DNA of 29,385 bases from Elysia marginata (Eukaryota > Mollusca > Gastropoda > Plakobranchidae). Where the stretch lies: NCBI GenBank assembly GCA_019649035.1, contig BMAT01010684.1, positions 74,127 through 103,511 of the forward strand, written 5' to 3'. The notes beneath the pieces were generated by a model. It was not told the origin of the DNA and did no database searches. It saw only the letters and a program-made list of their open reading frames with translations. The translations under genes and the position numbers were made by a program. Below, one piece after another: positions 1 to 11,830 of the stretch (its first letter is position 1; every line of letters starts with the position of its first letter).

Positions 1-1229
1 GCGTGGATGAACAAATCAGATGATGCAAATTGCCAACACCTCGCCCTCCTGTACTGTAATCTACTGAGTGACAGTGACAGTTGCACTGTAGGCTAGCCCT
101 TGGCCTGTGTAGGATTGTGTGATTGGCTTTCTTCTCGTCCCGATCACGCCTCCCCTGCCCCTTTGTTTTGGTTGCAGGGGGATAGGCCTAATTCAGTAAT
201 TGCTGGACGTAAGCCTTTCTTTCATTTCACACAGATCTATACAGCATGCAAGACGTAGCCTAGACTTGTCAGAATGTTGTGATTCATCTGTTGTCAATCT
301 CTTTAGATCTAATTCCAAGCCAGTTTGAATTCCCAAAGCCTCAAAGATTGTTAAAAAAGATATTTCACTTATCCTACTTTTGGAAATAAAGGAACAACAA
401 CATTTTCTGAGAAAAAAAAAAGGACAGACCCCCCACTCCCCCCCCCAAAAAAAAAGAGAGAGAGATAAAGATTGTTAAAACGATGTACATGTATTTCTTA
501 ATCCTACTTACCATCCACGCATGATGTTTGTAACTATAATCAAGGGAAATTACTCTGTTTTATAATTATAATTATGTATCTACTCTAAAGGGAAATAACT
601 AGTAATTATTTTACTACTTTTCATAAGTGCACGCATCTCCTTGATGCACGTTTTTTGGGTCCCCCAAGTGCCGTGCGTTTAACCGGATACTACTGTACTA
701 TACACTGTAGTCGATTTCCTTTGGATTACATTTGCATGCTATCAGGTTTAGGAATGGCATAGTGCATTTCATGACAAAATTAAAAGACTGCAGTAATGGA
801 AAGGCAATGATTTCCACACAGGTTACAAAGTTTAACTAAGCCTAAACTTCATGGCTATGAATTCTTTCTGGTTCTTACTAATCTTAGAAATAAAGAGTCC
901 TTTGCAGTGAAAATAAGATGCATTATTTTTAATCATAACAAACAACACTGATGAAATGAAGAAACATGAGCCTCATAAAAGTAGACCTAATTTCTAACTC
1001 AAATAAATGGTGACACCCCAGTGGGAAAATCCAGCCTTGGAAAGAAGATGTATGTTTTATGTTTATGCAAAGAACTCAATGCATTACAAAGCTCGGGTTG
1101 TCAGATGCTATCAGTCACTCCAAGCTGTCTTTGTTGTCATCAAAATCATGGGAAACTGCACAACATATGAAGCTTCTCAAAATATTCGAAACTACTATGA
1201 GATAAAGAGTTCTTGTATATGATCTGACA
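1..1229. other. Intergenic, no gene seen
   Basis: The first 240 bases are relatively GC-rich, with an inverted CCAAT box (GATTGG, 120-125) and a C-rich patch near 138-175 (CCCGATCACGCCTCCCCTGCC), which would suit a promoter, but no reading frame or partner is visible. Homopolymer and purine runs lie at 410-470. The 71-codon frame at 1007 has no recognisable content. Confidence 0.6.
541..600 (+). repeat. Pair of AAGGGAAATWACT motifs
   Basis: CAAGGGAAATTACTC (541-555) and TAAAGGGAAATAACT (586-600) flank a TATAATTATAATTAT stretch. A reverse-strand version, CAAGGGGAATAACTCCC, occurs at 20170-20187. I recall this short motif as abundant in gastropod genomes; its nature is unknown to me. Confidence 0.45.
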
Positions 1230-1760
1230 GTTTTTTGACAGGTTAGTGATACAAACTTAGAAAGAGCAAAAGATAAACTCGAAAATGTGAGAGGCCTCTT
1301 ACGTTGGGTGGGGCTGATAAGAGCTCTTATTTAAGGAATGGACAATAAGTTTGATTTAACGCAAAGCTACATCAAATCAATACTGGGGTTCCCACCCGGA
1401 CCAACCACCACAGAAGTGCATTAAAATTACTTGAGTTTGCTTCGAAAAATCATAACTAGATCCAGAATGGCAATAAACTTCAAAATTCATAATTACATAT
1501 TTAAACTATCTCCATTCTTTGCAAAGCTAGACACTAGTTCATAACTAGGGGGCCAACCTGGTAATGGTAGGGCCTTAAGTGTATTAAAATTACTTCAAAT
1601 TGGTTTGAAAATATCATTACTATATTTAGCATGATGAAAAACCTCAAGATTGATAAAATATATCTTTAAATACCCTCCATTCTTTGCGGAACTACACTGG
1701 AGTTATGCACCAGGGGCCTCACCTGGCCCCAACACCAAAGGGGAGCCCCTGGTCTGAAAA
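1230..1760. repeat. Diverged tandem repeat, period about 160-165 bp, nearly three units
   Basis: GCAAAGCTA at 1361 recurs at 1521, ATTAAAATTACTT at 1420 recurs at 1583, and TCCATTCTTTGC at 1511 recurs at 1676, giving a period of about 160-165. The GGGG-rich segment (ggggttcccacccgga / gggggccaacctggta / ggggcctcacctggcc) recurs at the matching place in each unit. Unit edges are not sharp. The last unit ends in an inverted repeat, CCAGGGGC (1710-1717) against GCCCCTGG (1745-1752), with further GGCCCC/GGGG pairing inside. Confidence 0.75.
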
Positions 1761-1863
1761 TCTGGCCCGTAATACTTTTGGATATATATTCTAGTCCCAA
1801 ATAAACTGTAAAATCAACTTTGGAATCCAAATCCCTTGAGATAACGTGTCCAACACCTCTACA

Positions 1864-1930
1864 TTGCTGGGTCATTCATAGATTCGAAACCTTCAATAGA
1901 TCTATAAAACACTGATATATAAGGTGCAGT
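1864..1930 (+). repeat. Dispersed repeat, copy 1
   Basis: TTGCTGGGTCATTCATAGAT followed by TCGAAAC and an AT-rich run to GGTGCAG aligns over about 60 bases with 4823-4882. A further shared stretch (GTCACAA/GACAATTACAACCGCT then C-rich) follows each copy at about 1985 and 5260, suggesting pieces of one longer repeat. Confidence 0.5.
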
Positions 1931-2114
1931 ATATTTTATAAATCAATTATATAGTTCGATAATGGGTCCTATGTTGTAATAAAGTGACAATTACAACCGC
2001 TTTCACCTTTCCAGTCCTCCCCTCTCCCTCTCTCTTCGACGCCAATTCCAGTAAGCCACTAGCATGCGGCACTGCTTAGGGTTCTCTAAGCGACATGGAG
2101 ACCAGAGCCGGGGT

Positions 2115-2147
2115 GTGTGTGTTTCGAATCGTCGACCCAGCAGTACA
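2115..2147 (-). repeat. Dispersed repeat, inverted copy 2
   Basis: Read on the minus strand this is TACTGCTGGGTCGACGATTC then GAAAC, matching copies 1 and 3. On the plus strand the same bases include GTTTCGAATCG, close to a pol III B box, so the family could be tRNA-derived, but no convincing A box is visible. Confidence 0.4.
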
Positions 2148-2590
2148 TCCTACTCTATACACTAGCTCTTAAGAATTATATAGGTCATACGGTCTGAATG
2201 ACTTGTATAGTCTATTCAATTCGCATGATCTTTACAGATCTTATGATCTTTATAATCCCTAAGAGCTACTGTACTGAGAAGGGTGAACTAGATCTACATG
2301 TATCTAAAATGCCATCAGAAGTGTGTGTGAGGTTAGCTTGCTTTTTTCTAGACCTCATTCATATTGCTTTTTCAGCACTCCCACTAGCTCGTGCAAAATT
2401 TATTTCTCTAATCAAGTAGTTTGACTTCTCGAGAAGAAAGTGAGTCGTAAGTTTATGCAAAAGCATATTTAAATACCTGAATAAATTAATACCACATGCT
2501 CCTGCACAATTTTACTACTTTCTGAAAATAAAATTAGCTGCTTTTCTCTAACACTAACAGTGACATATTTTTTTCAGACTTACTTTGATC

Positions 2591-2645
2591 GTAGCAGTAG
2601 TAGTAGTGGTAGTAGTAGTAGTAGTGGTAGTTAAGGTAGCAGTAT
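2591..2645. repeat. (GTA)n trinucleotide microsatellite, interrupted
   Basis: Runs of AGTAGTAGTAGT broken by GGT and TTA triplets. Confidence 0.9.
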
Positions 2646-2876
2646 GAGTTTTAGCAATTTCAATGACAAATCTATAGTAAGTTTGAAGGGCAAAAATGTT
2701 TTTAAGTTTATTGTAAATAACTTTTCAGTTTCTAGATCTTTAATGTTTTGAAATTTCCCATGTAGGTCTAAGCACTCAACAGCTTATCTTAATACATGTA
2801 TTAGCAAAATGGATTTTTTCAACGTTATTTATAATATATCTTATGATTTTTTCCGTATTCATTACAGACTTACCGG

Positions 2877-2892
2877 TATATATATATATATA
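2877..2892. repeat. (TA)n microsatellite
   Basis: Eight TA units after CCGG. Confidence 0.9.
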
Positions 2893-4819
2893 AGTAGAAT
2901 ATTATATTGTGTATCAACAACGTGTCAGTGAATTCAGAAAAAAAAACTGAACACTACTGTTAAGTCTATGGTTGCAAATGTCATCTTTAACTTATTAAAC
3001 AATTATATCAGGTTTAGATGTAAAAATACAAAGAAATCTAGGGAGCAAATAAAATTGATAACAAAGAAGAAGAGAAGTCACAGATTACCGTAGACTATGT
3101 AGGCCTATAAGTTCAAAAAACAACCTAGCTCAGATAAATTGAGTTTTCAAAATATGAACATATTACATTTTAAACATGGACAGTTTTCATTTGGAATGGA
3201 CTAAGGTAATTACACTTTAAATTATAAGCATGAATATATGAAAAAAAAAAAACAAGAATTCTGATCTTGATAACGCTAAGATACTGTAAGAAAGCGTGAT
3301 TTTTTATGTCTTGTGTCAGACAGGAACTTTCCGCCCTAAACAGTTCTTGTTTCTCATTTCCGATAACTCAAAATTGAACATGGCCTTCACAAAATTATAC
3401 ATCATTACATGTAATTGTGCAATCATTTCTAAATGACTGCATATACTAAATAATTGTGACTAAAAAAAATTAATCAACCTTCTCAGTTTATAGAATTTGG
3501 TTAAAAAAAAGATGACCCATTGTATTACAGTCTAGTCCGGTTATTTAGAAGTCATTGGGATAAGAAATCATTTTTGAGTAAACCGCAATTCAAAGTGAAA
3601 GAATATAAAAAAGGAGGGAAAAGGTAGAAAATTTGCAAGGTAAACTTAGTGATTTTCTCCAAATACAGTATATGTACTTTAACAAGGCATATAAAAAGGC
3701 ATTAAATTAATTTAAGATTATTTCTTTAAATTCGAGGAAGGGGAGAGGAGGAGTTATAATTGTGCATGTGCGCTTCAAATAAAAAGTTCAAAAATTTTGT
3801 ATTGGAAACTCTAGTCAGGCCAGGTAGAATTTAGCCCTGCAAAGAACTGTTTACAGTGGCTGCTTACTGGTGTTTGCAATGTACCGGTAGCAGCTTTCTC
3901 TATTTGGTCATATTCTTCAAATTTGTAGAGGGTATTTAATTCTGTATTTGTCAGGATTTGAAACTTCCAAGTGATATCTTTTTTGCGACAAAATTTCAAT
4001 CCACTTCTTCAAGCAATTTTTTTTAATCCATGAAACTTAGGCTAGTGCATTTCCTCTTCAAAGGATTTTGACAGGAAGAGGTCATTGTACTAATCAAATT
4101 TTTTTATTCTCTGACAGTAATTTATCGCAAGGAGATAAACCTGGAATGTGATTGCTTGCTACGTTGTACTGCAATGGACTGAAAGATGAACTTGTTGTTA
4201 AGATTGATCAAGTTGACTAAAAAGTAAAATAAAACCCCAGTTTGTTTTAGTTATTCGTATAGATTATGTAAATGATTTCATGTTAACCAACACAAGGCAG
4301 AGCTATAAGAAATGCGAGTGAGTTAGGTGATTGATGCAATAATCACTCAGTATGTACTCAAAACTCTCTTTGAGAGTCTATCAGCAAGGGTAAAATTAGT
4401 TAAATTTATTCAACTGCTGTATTTCTTATATCAATAGCAGGCTTATCAAACTTATACCATTAAAATGTTTATTTTAAGCTCTTTCTTATAGACATAACAA
4501 GTTTTGGAAAACATACTTTTGTTATTGTTTTTTTGAGCTATGAAAATTGTGTGTAAACTGTGTTGGTCTGGCCGCTGACGCGTAAAATGTAAGTTGTTTT
4601 TTTCAAAAGCTCGACACAGTGTGTCAAATATAGTCACAGCTCTAAAAATAATCCCATTAGATGCAGAAAAGGATGGCCTTTCCATTGGTGTATGGTACTA
4701 GTTTGTTGAAGCGAGGGAACATTTTTAAAATTTTTGGTTTAGACTGCAGATACTGCATTTAGTTTGTCCTGAGCAGCATTGCTGTTCATGGACCAAGCAA
4801 GGTGAGCATACAGTATTCT

Positions 4820-4882
4820 ACTGCTGGTTCATTCATTCGAAACATTCTATATATCTACAACACACTAGTATAGGATGCAGAT
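4820..4882 (+). repeat. Dispersed repeat, copy 3
   Basis: TACTGCTGGTTCATTCATTC then GAAAC, an AT-rich run and GGATGCAG. It aligns with copy 1 throughout and with the reverse complement of copy 2 over its first 25 bases. Confidence 0.5.
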
Positions 4883-7466
4883 CACAAATGTAGATCACTA
4901 CTGCCTTCTATATCGTAAACCTCAACAAGTCTTAAAAGTAGTACTAGCTCTAGATCAAGCGTATGCAAGCTGGGCTAAGAGGTGGAAATACCTCTCTCTT
5001 TTCATCACGAGTGACAGAGAGCTGCTAGCACCAGTAACAGGTGGCATGGCAATGACAACATGGGCTTCTGCAAACGCAAACGATGTGGGGGTGGGGGTTG
5101 TATGGCGACTGGTACAGTATAATAAATAAGTGTTGTATTGGAGTTGTTCGTGTCAAATCAGGGTCTTACGTCACAATCTTTTCAAAAAGTACATGGGCGA
5201 TACAGGACGAGGATCAGTGTTTCAACACTTGAACATTTGGCTCTTGCAAGACAACACTAATGTCACAACCGCTCTCTCCCCCCCCACCCCCTAGTCTAGC
5301 AAGCGGTAGCTGATTGAGTCCCCTACCTGTTTACCCCTCTCTCATCCCTCCCGCACCTATGCCATCTCCAGGTAGATAGACGCAAAAGCATACAGGTATG
5401 CACCACACATCTCGAAGCATTGCATTGTTTTTCTCAGTCTGTAGGCTTAGTTAGGAAATAGTTTTTCCGTTTTGCTTTTACTTCAGTATAATTTATGTAC
5501 TGGTATGGTCCAGAGCGTCCATCTTTTACTTTGAGTTATCAAATAATTTTGAATATGAGACTATGCTATTGCTAAAGAAGGTAACACACTGTAAAATTTC
5601 CCGACTTCAAAATATTTGAATATTCAAACTCTACGGATTCAAGTTATCTGCCCTTGACTGTACCTGTGATTTTGATTTTTTAAAATAAATTGATTTTCAC
5701 ATTTTAAAAAAATAAAAAAAATATTCTGCCGCTTTATTTGATGCAGCTGAAAACCTTGAAATCTGCATTTTTCTGTGTATTTGAGCTATGTTAATTTTCT
5801 GGCGTTCAGGATGAATTAGTAGGATGTCCCAATTTTCATCTTAAAAGGTGTTGCTGTTTCAAACAAGACATTTATTATTTTATTTTGTGAAAACATCTTA
5901 AAATTCATGTTGATTTAAAATATCAAGAAAAAGAAGAAAAAATACACCTTTAGAGGGTACTTAAAAAAAAAAAAAGAATTTCCAGGTTTCGATTCATTTA
6001 CTTTAGGTCCTTAACATGTAGGCTATTTTGGAATAACACTTCTATCAGTACCAATTCAATAAAAATAAGAACAGAGCTATTTAAAAAATTTATATGAAAA
6101 GGTTAAGAAAGTCCCTGAAATCTCTCATGCAAACACCCCGAGCATGCAGACCTACTGTAAAATTAAGAATCTTTATTTTTATCTCGCCCCTTCTTGAGTT
6201 TCTCCATTAATTGATTGATCAGTGGTAGAAAAAAATGTGGTATAACCCCCAGTTCTACAAAAACTCCTATTTGATTATGATTTAAAAAAAATTAGTTGTT
6301 TATATTACCAGACTTCTTAAAAAACGAGTTTTTAAGTTTCACAATAGTTATTTGTATGAAAAGGAAAAGGGAATACTGTATAATAACAATAAATATTTAA
6401 ACCATTTTATAGGTGCCGTGAACATATTTGCCCTTTCTTAAAATTGAGCATGTCTGGGCTACAAACATACAACCTGTTTTCATACCAAATTGCAGTAAAG
6501 TACGAAACATGAAAAAAAATTTTAGACTTCAGATTAATTTTTATTGTAGTCTGTAAAAAAAAAGTAACAAAACAGTGAAAAACAAGTCATGGAATACAAG
6601 ATCAGCAAGTGGATTAAGATTGTAAAGATAAGATATACACTTTTTTCTTACTTCCTTTTATTTACACTTTCTAATCCCTTTCTATCGTTTACTTTTTTGT
6701 TGATTGCCTGCATATAACAATAGAAAATACATCAACCTAGGAACCACTAAAATCAAGTAAAAGTGTGTCAATAGAAGCCAGAGAAACCACCAGAAATTGG
6801 AGTAAATAATTTGTCTGTATATTTAGACTTAATGCAAATTTTTAAGTTAGCTTTTTCATTTCATGATATTTTAAGATTTCACCCTTACCCCACAATTTGC
6901 ATGCATGTGAATCTAGAGTATTTCCTATAAAGAGTCAAAATGTGCCGATATAGATTTGAGAAAATCAACACTTTCTATCAGAGAGGAACAATTTGCATCC
7001 ACATTATGATGTATTTTAACATTCCAAAGAGGCTGGAATTGATAAATGTAACCAGTGATAGGTTGGCGTTCAACTGATCCCCATTCTTCCATAAATCAGG
7101 ACATCAGATATTGAAATAATTTTTCATTACCTTGAGGTACAGATACTTCTAATAAGATTTTCAGCCATCTTTACCTTTCTTAGTTAATCTAAAACTCCTG
7201 CAACTAGGCTCATTTTGTGGGAACTATACTGACATGATTTTTCAATAGTATTTTTAGTAGGATGTTTCTTACAAGGTTTAAAAGATCAGTTTTTACATTG
7301 AAAATCTTTGCATATTAAAGCAACTTTAGGTAAAACTCACTTACACTTTGTACTCAAACTCATGAACTGAAAAAGAAAAAGCTTTGATGTAAAAAAAAAA
7401 TTAGTCTTCAAAATTTAGTGTATCTCTCTTTAGTCAAGAATAGCAGCACCCACAACACCCAAATAT

Positions 7467-7641
7467 ACACTGGAGTCCATTTAACTCAAACTCTGATAAC
7501 TTGAGTTTATAAAAAATTCAAATCCATTTTTGGATCCCAACTGGTATTTTTTTCTTGGTCAACTATCCTTTAACTCAAAGTTCTGATACTTCAAACAGAA
7601 TGAGCTCTACCCAAGATTTTGGCTTAAGTGGACTGCACAGT
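7467..7641. mobile_element. Short non-autonomous DNA transposon (MITE), copy 1
   Basis: About 175 bp with imperfect inverted ends: CACTGGAGTCCATTTAACTC on the left and, read inward from the right, CTGTGCAGTCCACTTAAGCC. TA dinucleotides flank both ends. Inside are repeated aactcaaa / cttgag-type short palindromes. The start (CAGT-GGA-TCC..TAACTC) recalls pogo/Tigger-type elements. No coding capacity. Shares an organised left half with the element at 19399. Confidence 0.5.
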
Positions 7642-9378
7642 TATACAAAACTCATACAACATAAAAGAGATTTTAATAAATAAAAATCAACAAACTAATG
7701 ATGACCCTGGAACTTTCAGAAAATGCAGCAAATATATTTTTGCTCATTTATTTGCTTGAAAAGCAAAGCCTCATCATATTCGGGAGGACCAAAATTTCAG
7801 TCACAGTCAAGTCCAGATGTTTCAAACCCCATGGGAAAAAAGTGTAACTTTGAATTTTCAACGTTTTGAATTTTACTAAAGTCTAAGATAGGTAATAAAA
7901 ACATAGTTATTATTAAACAAGTATTCAACTGTACAAATAACGAGACTACTGATAAAAAGTGTTGTTCATTTACACTATTTAAATTATCTTTAAACTTCAT
8001 GCATGCAAAAACAAAATCCTGAAAGAAAAAGAGTTTTAAGTAAGTATAACAAACCAAATATTTTTCCTCTTTAAATTTTGAAATAAAGGCATACATCTGA
8101 GAAAAGCATTAAACTCATATAATCCCTTGCTTTAATATTTTAAAAGTAAACTTAGATGGACTCAACTTTGAATAGAGAGGAAAAAAATGTATGCAGCGAT
8201 AACAAAATATCTATTATGATATAGCTCACAGCCAATAACATAGCAGCATAAGCTTAATTATTAAAAAAAAACATGCTAAATATATTTAACAACAATAAAT
8301 AATTATACAGGACTGACAATGTATAAAAAATTATTTGTAAGGTCATAACGACAATGAAATCACCAGACATCTTTATTTGAAAAAAAGGCGAACAAGGGGG
8401 TAATGAGCTGCACAAAATACATTTCAATACATGGAAAAACTTAAACTTAACAAAAAAAACCCAGAAAGCACTGATTTTTTAGCTGCTTCAAAAAAAAATT
8501 TCTGCAAAGACTTTTAGACCATTTATAATATATATTATTAAATTATATCATTGTTTATGTAAAAAAATAATCATCTTATAATGGTTGCTATAACAACAAG
8601 ATGTCCATCTAGAAATATTAGAGTATGTTAAAACTTTGGAAATAACTGGTTTTGCCTGTAATCATTTATCTTTAATGTAATAATTTTTCATACATGAGCT
8701 AAAATATTTTTATTTCTAACCTTTTGCATATATTAAGTGGTTCTATTTACTTTAAACTAGAGACATATTTTAGTAGAGACTAGGAAACAGAGTCAATCAT
8801 GACAATTGATAAAGAATATGGAATGCTGGGATGACAATTGCAAATTTCAACCCTTGATGAGGTAGCTACTGAATCTACCTTCAACCAAGTTATGATCAGC
8901 AGGCTCTTGAAGTCGGCACAATAGCATGGGTTAAATAATTACCAAATGTTTTTGATGAAAAGCCAAGGAGTTAATACAAACTTTAAAAAAATACAATTGA
9001 CATCAAGACATTTAATTCTCAAATACTGGTGTATATCTATACTTTAAGAACAGTTTTCTGCAAACCAGACGCAACATACCAAAATAAATTTAGTCCATTG
9101 TTTTAATAAGAATGTGAAAATTTTAAGATGTGGTTTTCATAAAAATGTGCACTATAAATTGAGATTAAGTTACAAAGAAAACATTGCCGAACGGCCTAAC
9201 ATAATAAAAAATTTCAAAACCCTCCATGTAAAAATATTTTTAGCCTTTCAAGTTTCATTGTTCCAACTAAAAAAGGTTTTTGGGCCTATTAAATCTTCTT
9301 TAGGTGATGAATATTCCTACCACGGTGCGTTTTTTCATTTCATAACCGGCAGGCTTATGCTCATTTCTATAGATCGAA
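7642..9378. other. AT-rich intergenic DNA, no gene seen
   Basis: Long A/T runs and no coding-like frame. The 99-codon minus frame at 7797-8096 is low-complexity, with no motif. Confidence 0.6.
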
Positions 9379-9816
9379 AAAGAAAACATAGCCATCACAA
9401 GGGAAGAAAAGAAGAATTTGTTAGCCAAACCTAGAACAAAATTGAAAACCTATGGGGACAAAGCTTTTACTTTCCAGGGCCCAGATGTTTGAAACCGTCT
9501 ACCCTTGTCCATCCAACAGTTTGAATCATTATCTAGATTTAAATCAGTTCTGAAGACATACTTGTAGTAGCCTAAGCCATTATCAGAAATTTATTAGGAA
9601 CCCAAAATTTACAAATTTTCTAGACAATGTTTATGCACTTCATATATCTATTTTCATTTTTCAATTGATTTTTCAAATTTTAATTGTCTATGATAATTAT
9701 GTTTTCTTAACTTGTATAAAAGAAATTGTGTAATTTTTATTTTCTAAAGTGATTTGAGACTTTATTTTATTGTAAAAAGCGCTATATAAATCTAGATATT
9801 ATTATCATTATTATTA
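9379..9816 (+). mobile_element. CR1/L2-type LINE, 5'-truncated 3' end
   Basis: A single frame from about 9412 to 9567 reads LLAKPRTKLKTYGDKAFTF, then GPDV*NRLPLSIQQFESLS, RFKSVLKTYL and stop. This matches the extreme C-terminus of CR1/L2-like non-LTR retrotransposon polyproteins (YGDRAF...APxxWNxLPxxIR...SLxxFKxxLKTYLF); the conserved Trp codon TGG is now TGA. It is followed by an AT-rich 3' UTR ending in AAGCGCTATATAAAT and then TATTATTATCATTATTATTA, the short-repeat tail common to this class. Only the last ~50 codons and the 3' UTR remain, as expected of 5'-truncated insertions. The open frame 9114-9434 in another frame is not part of it. Confidence 0.85.
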
Positions 9817-10745
9817 AAATACAGTGGACATGTGATCAAACAATATTCTCAAGAAAATATAGTAAGTATGTGGAAGCTAAGGTTCGTTGAGAGCAAGGTC
9901 TCTTTGCAGTAGCCAAAACAAGCAAAGTGAAAAATGTCTTAACTATCTATCAACCTTGCAACCTACACATTAAAAACAATAGACAAGAAAAAATGAACAA
10001 ACTTGCAAAGTGCTGCAAGTTTTTGCAATGCTATCCTTTTTTTTCCTCTAGTGTATTGAAATGTTTCCTCTTTCTCTCTGAAAGCTGCATTGTTGATAAA
10101 GTGACAAACATACCAGAAAAATAGAGAAAGAAAAGACCAATAATTACTTTTACTTTAGTTTCACTGCTTGCATTGAAACCAAGGTGGGTTTGGAATTTGT
10201 TCTAAAAAAAGTTAAATTACAAGGTTAGAAAAGAAAAAAATCTGGAACCCATTTCAATTTCTTGAGTCTGACGTTGTTCAATACAAGGTCTGGGCCATTC
10301 CCATCAGCCTTGCAGTTGGGCGTTTAACCCTTTTCCTGACAACTGGGTGTAATCCACCCGAGAGTGATGCAATTTTGCCATTTCTCCCGCATTTTTCATA
10401 ATATTTTTATGAAACTTCATCTAATCCTCAAGAAGGCTATATATCTTCGATTGAAACATTCATTTTCATAAATAGAATAATTTGATGTGCACCAGGGGCG
10501 TTGGAATTTTTTTTCTACGATTCCTGACAACTGGGTGTATCACACCCGTATACCCTAATTATACAATTTTATTACAAATAAGGAAGGGGGATTTTGTTTT
10601 TTAAAGACACTAAGACAGATTTTAATCTTAGCAGAAAATTACACTTACATTTTACGATAAACTTACATGCTTCAATGTAGTATGCACATCATATTCTTTT
10701 TTTTTTTGAAAAAATACATCATTACATGTATATGGCTTTGCAGTC

Positions 10746-11470
10746 TTAGTTTGACAAGCAAATACCCTTCAACTTCTCAACATAAACATACATTGCTTCT
10801 ATAGTCAAGTAGACAAGCTGCTGCAGATATAAATTCTGCATGGATTTCCCTCTCAAGCCAGTTCTTTGATCCTCACAAGCAGGTAAGGATTGGGATCGAG
10901 GCCATCGATCGGCCTCTGGCTCATCAGGATGATTTTTCCTGTATTGCTTCATACATATCTCGCTCTCATTCTCCCTTTTTTCACTAATTTCAAATAAAAA
11001 CAGATTAGATGGCAGTGGTGAGATAGAAAAAATGGATTCAACTTTTAAGCGGAACAATGTGGCCACAGAAGCACCAAATGTTCTCCACAGACAGCTCGAT
11101 GGCATCTTGCGAACAGGCTTCTGTAAAGATGGCACAGCTGATCGGTGCACTATCTGTGCAAGAGCAATTGACCTTCTAATATCGTTGCCTGTTGTCTTTG
11201 TGCGAAAGGGTGTACTCTGGATATTTCATTCTGAACTCAACTCTTGAAGCAATGTATGCCAAGCAGATTGAAGACCATAACAGTGGCCAACGTTTTGTCT
11301 TCCCTCTCCTTGTATTGAGTTGTAAAGGCATGCGCCATCTGGTCCATTGCATCAACAAAGCCTTTTGTCTTTAAAATCTCTGGTTTTTTCTTTTCCTCAT
11401 TGACATCTGCTTCATTATGCATAGAGCTGAGCAGAATCACATTCTTTTGACGTTTGCTTTGGAAGGACAC
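10746..11470 (-). pseudogene. piggyBac-family transposase, C-terminal remnant, frameshifted
   Basis: Three consecutive minus-strand pieces in different frames read like one piggyBac transposase. First, 11470-11237 has SKRQKNVILLSSMHNEADV, KKKPEILKTKGFVDAMDQMA and VMVFNLLGIHCFKS, matching the family's KKDVxLLSTxH...GxVDxxDQM...FxNLLDI pattern; the VDxxDQ block holds the last catalytic Asp of piggyBac transposases. Second, around 11260-11176 come VEFRMKYPEYTLSHKDNRQR. Third, 11150-10850 reads SEICMKQYRKNHPDEP and SQSLPACEDQ, which looks like a ruined C-terminal cysteine-rich zinc-binding domain, with several expected cysteines lost. At least two frame changes and lost cysteines mean it is inactive. 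The N-terminal two thirds, including the first catalytic aspartates, are not visible and may lie partly in the gap. Confidence 0.85.
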
Positions 11471-11472
11471 CA

Positions 11473-11706
11473 NNNNNNNNNNNNNNNNNNNNNNNNNNNN
11501 NNNNNNNNNNNNNNNNNNNNNNNNNNNNNNNNNNNNNNNNNNNNNNNNNNNNNNNNNNNNNNNNNNNNNNNNNNNNNNNNNNNNNNNNNNNNNNNNNNNN
11601 NNNNNNNNNNNNNNNNNNNNNNNNNNNNNNNNNNNNNNNNNNNNNNNNNNNNNNNNNNNNNNNNNNNNNNNNNNNNNNNNNNNNNNNNNNNNNNNNNNNN
11701 NNNNNN
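11473..11706. other. Assembly gap (234 N)
   Basis: A run of N lies inside the piggyBac-like element, directly upstream of the transposase remnant in its reading direction. Missing sequence probably includes transposase coding DNA. The gap length may be an estimate. Open frames drawn across it are artefacts. Confidence 0.99.
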
Positions 11707-11796
11707 TTCAAATTGTGATAGAAGCAAGCCACTTGGTATATTATATGTTGTCCACAGGGTGCAGTTTTAAAAAAGGGTCTGAATCAAAAAAAAAAT

Positions 11797-11830
11797 CAAA
11801 ATGGCGGCCGAAAAACCAAGATGGCCGCCA
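11797..11830. repeat. GC-rich inverted repeat with two ATGGCGGCC-like motifs
   Basis: TGGCGGCC at 11802-11809 and GGCCGCCA at 11823-11830 form an inverted repeat with a 13-base loop, conspicuous in AT-rich surroundings and inside the piggyBac element near its right end. Each arm sits in an (A)AATGGCGGCC-type context resembling the YY1 binding consensus. That resemblance is from memory; function is not shown. Confidence 0.6.

Larger units (their letters stand above)
2200..7466. other. AT-rich intergenic DNA, no gene seen
   Basis: Apart from the repeats listed, I see only short chance frames. A C-rich patch lies at 5262-5350 next to the third dispersed repeat. 3528-3670 starts CAGTCTAGTCCGGTTATTTA and may be a much-decayed relative of the 7467 MITE. 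Confidence 0.6.

Noticed and set aside
4875-5129. 84-codon plus frame
   Set aside because: No domain or splice partner is seen, and it overlaps the edge of a dispersed repeat.
9114-9434. 106-codon plus frame before the LINE end
   Set aside because: It is Lys/Phe-rich, as AT-rich chance frames are. The LINE similarity is in a different frame and begins near its end.
11032-11374. Plus-strand frames over the piggyBac remnant
   Set aside because: They are shadows of the minus-strand transposase frames.
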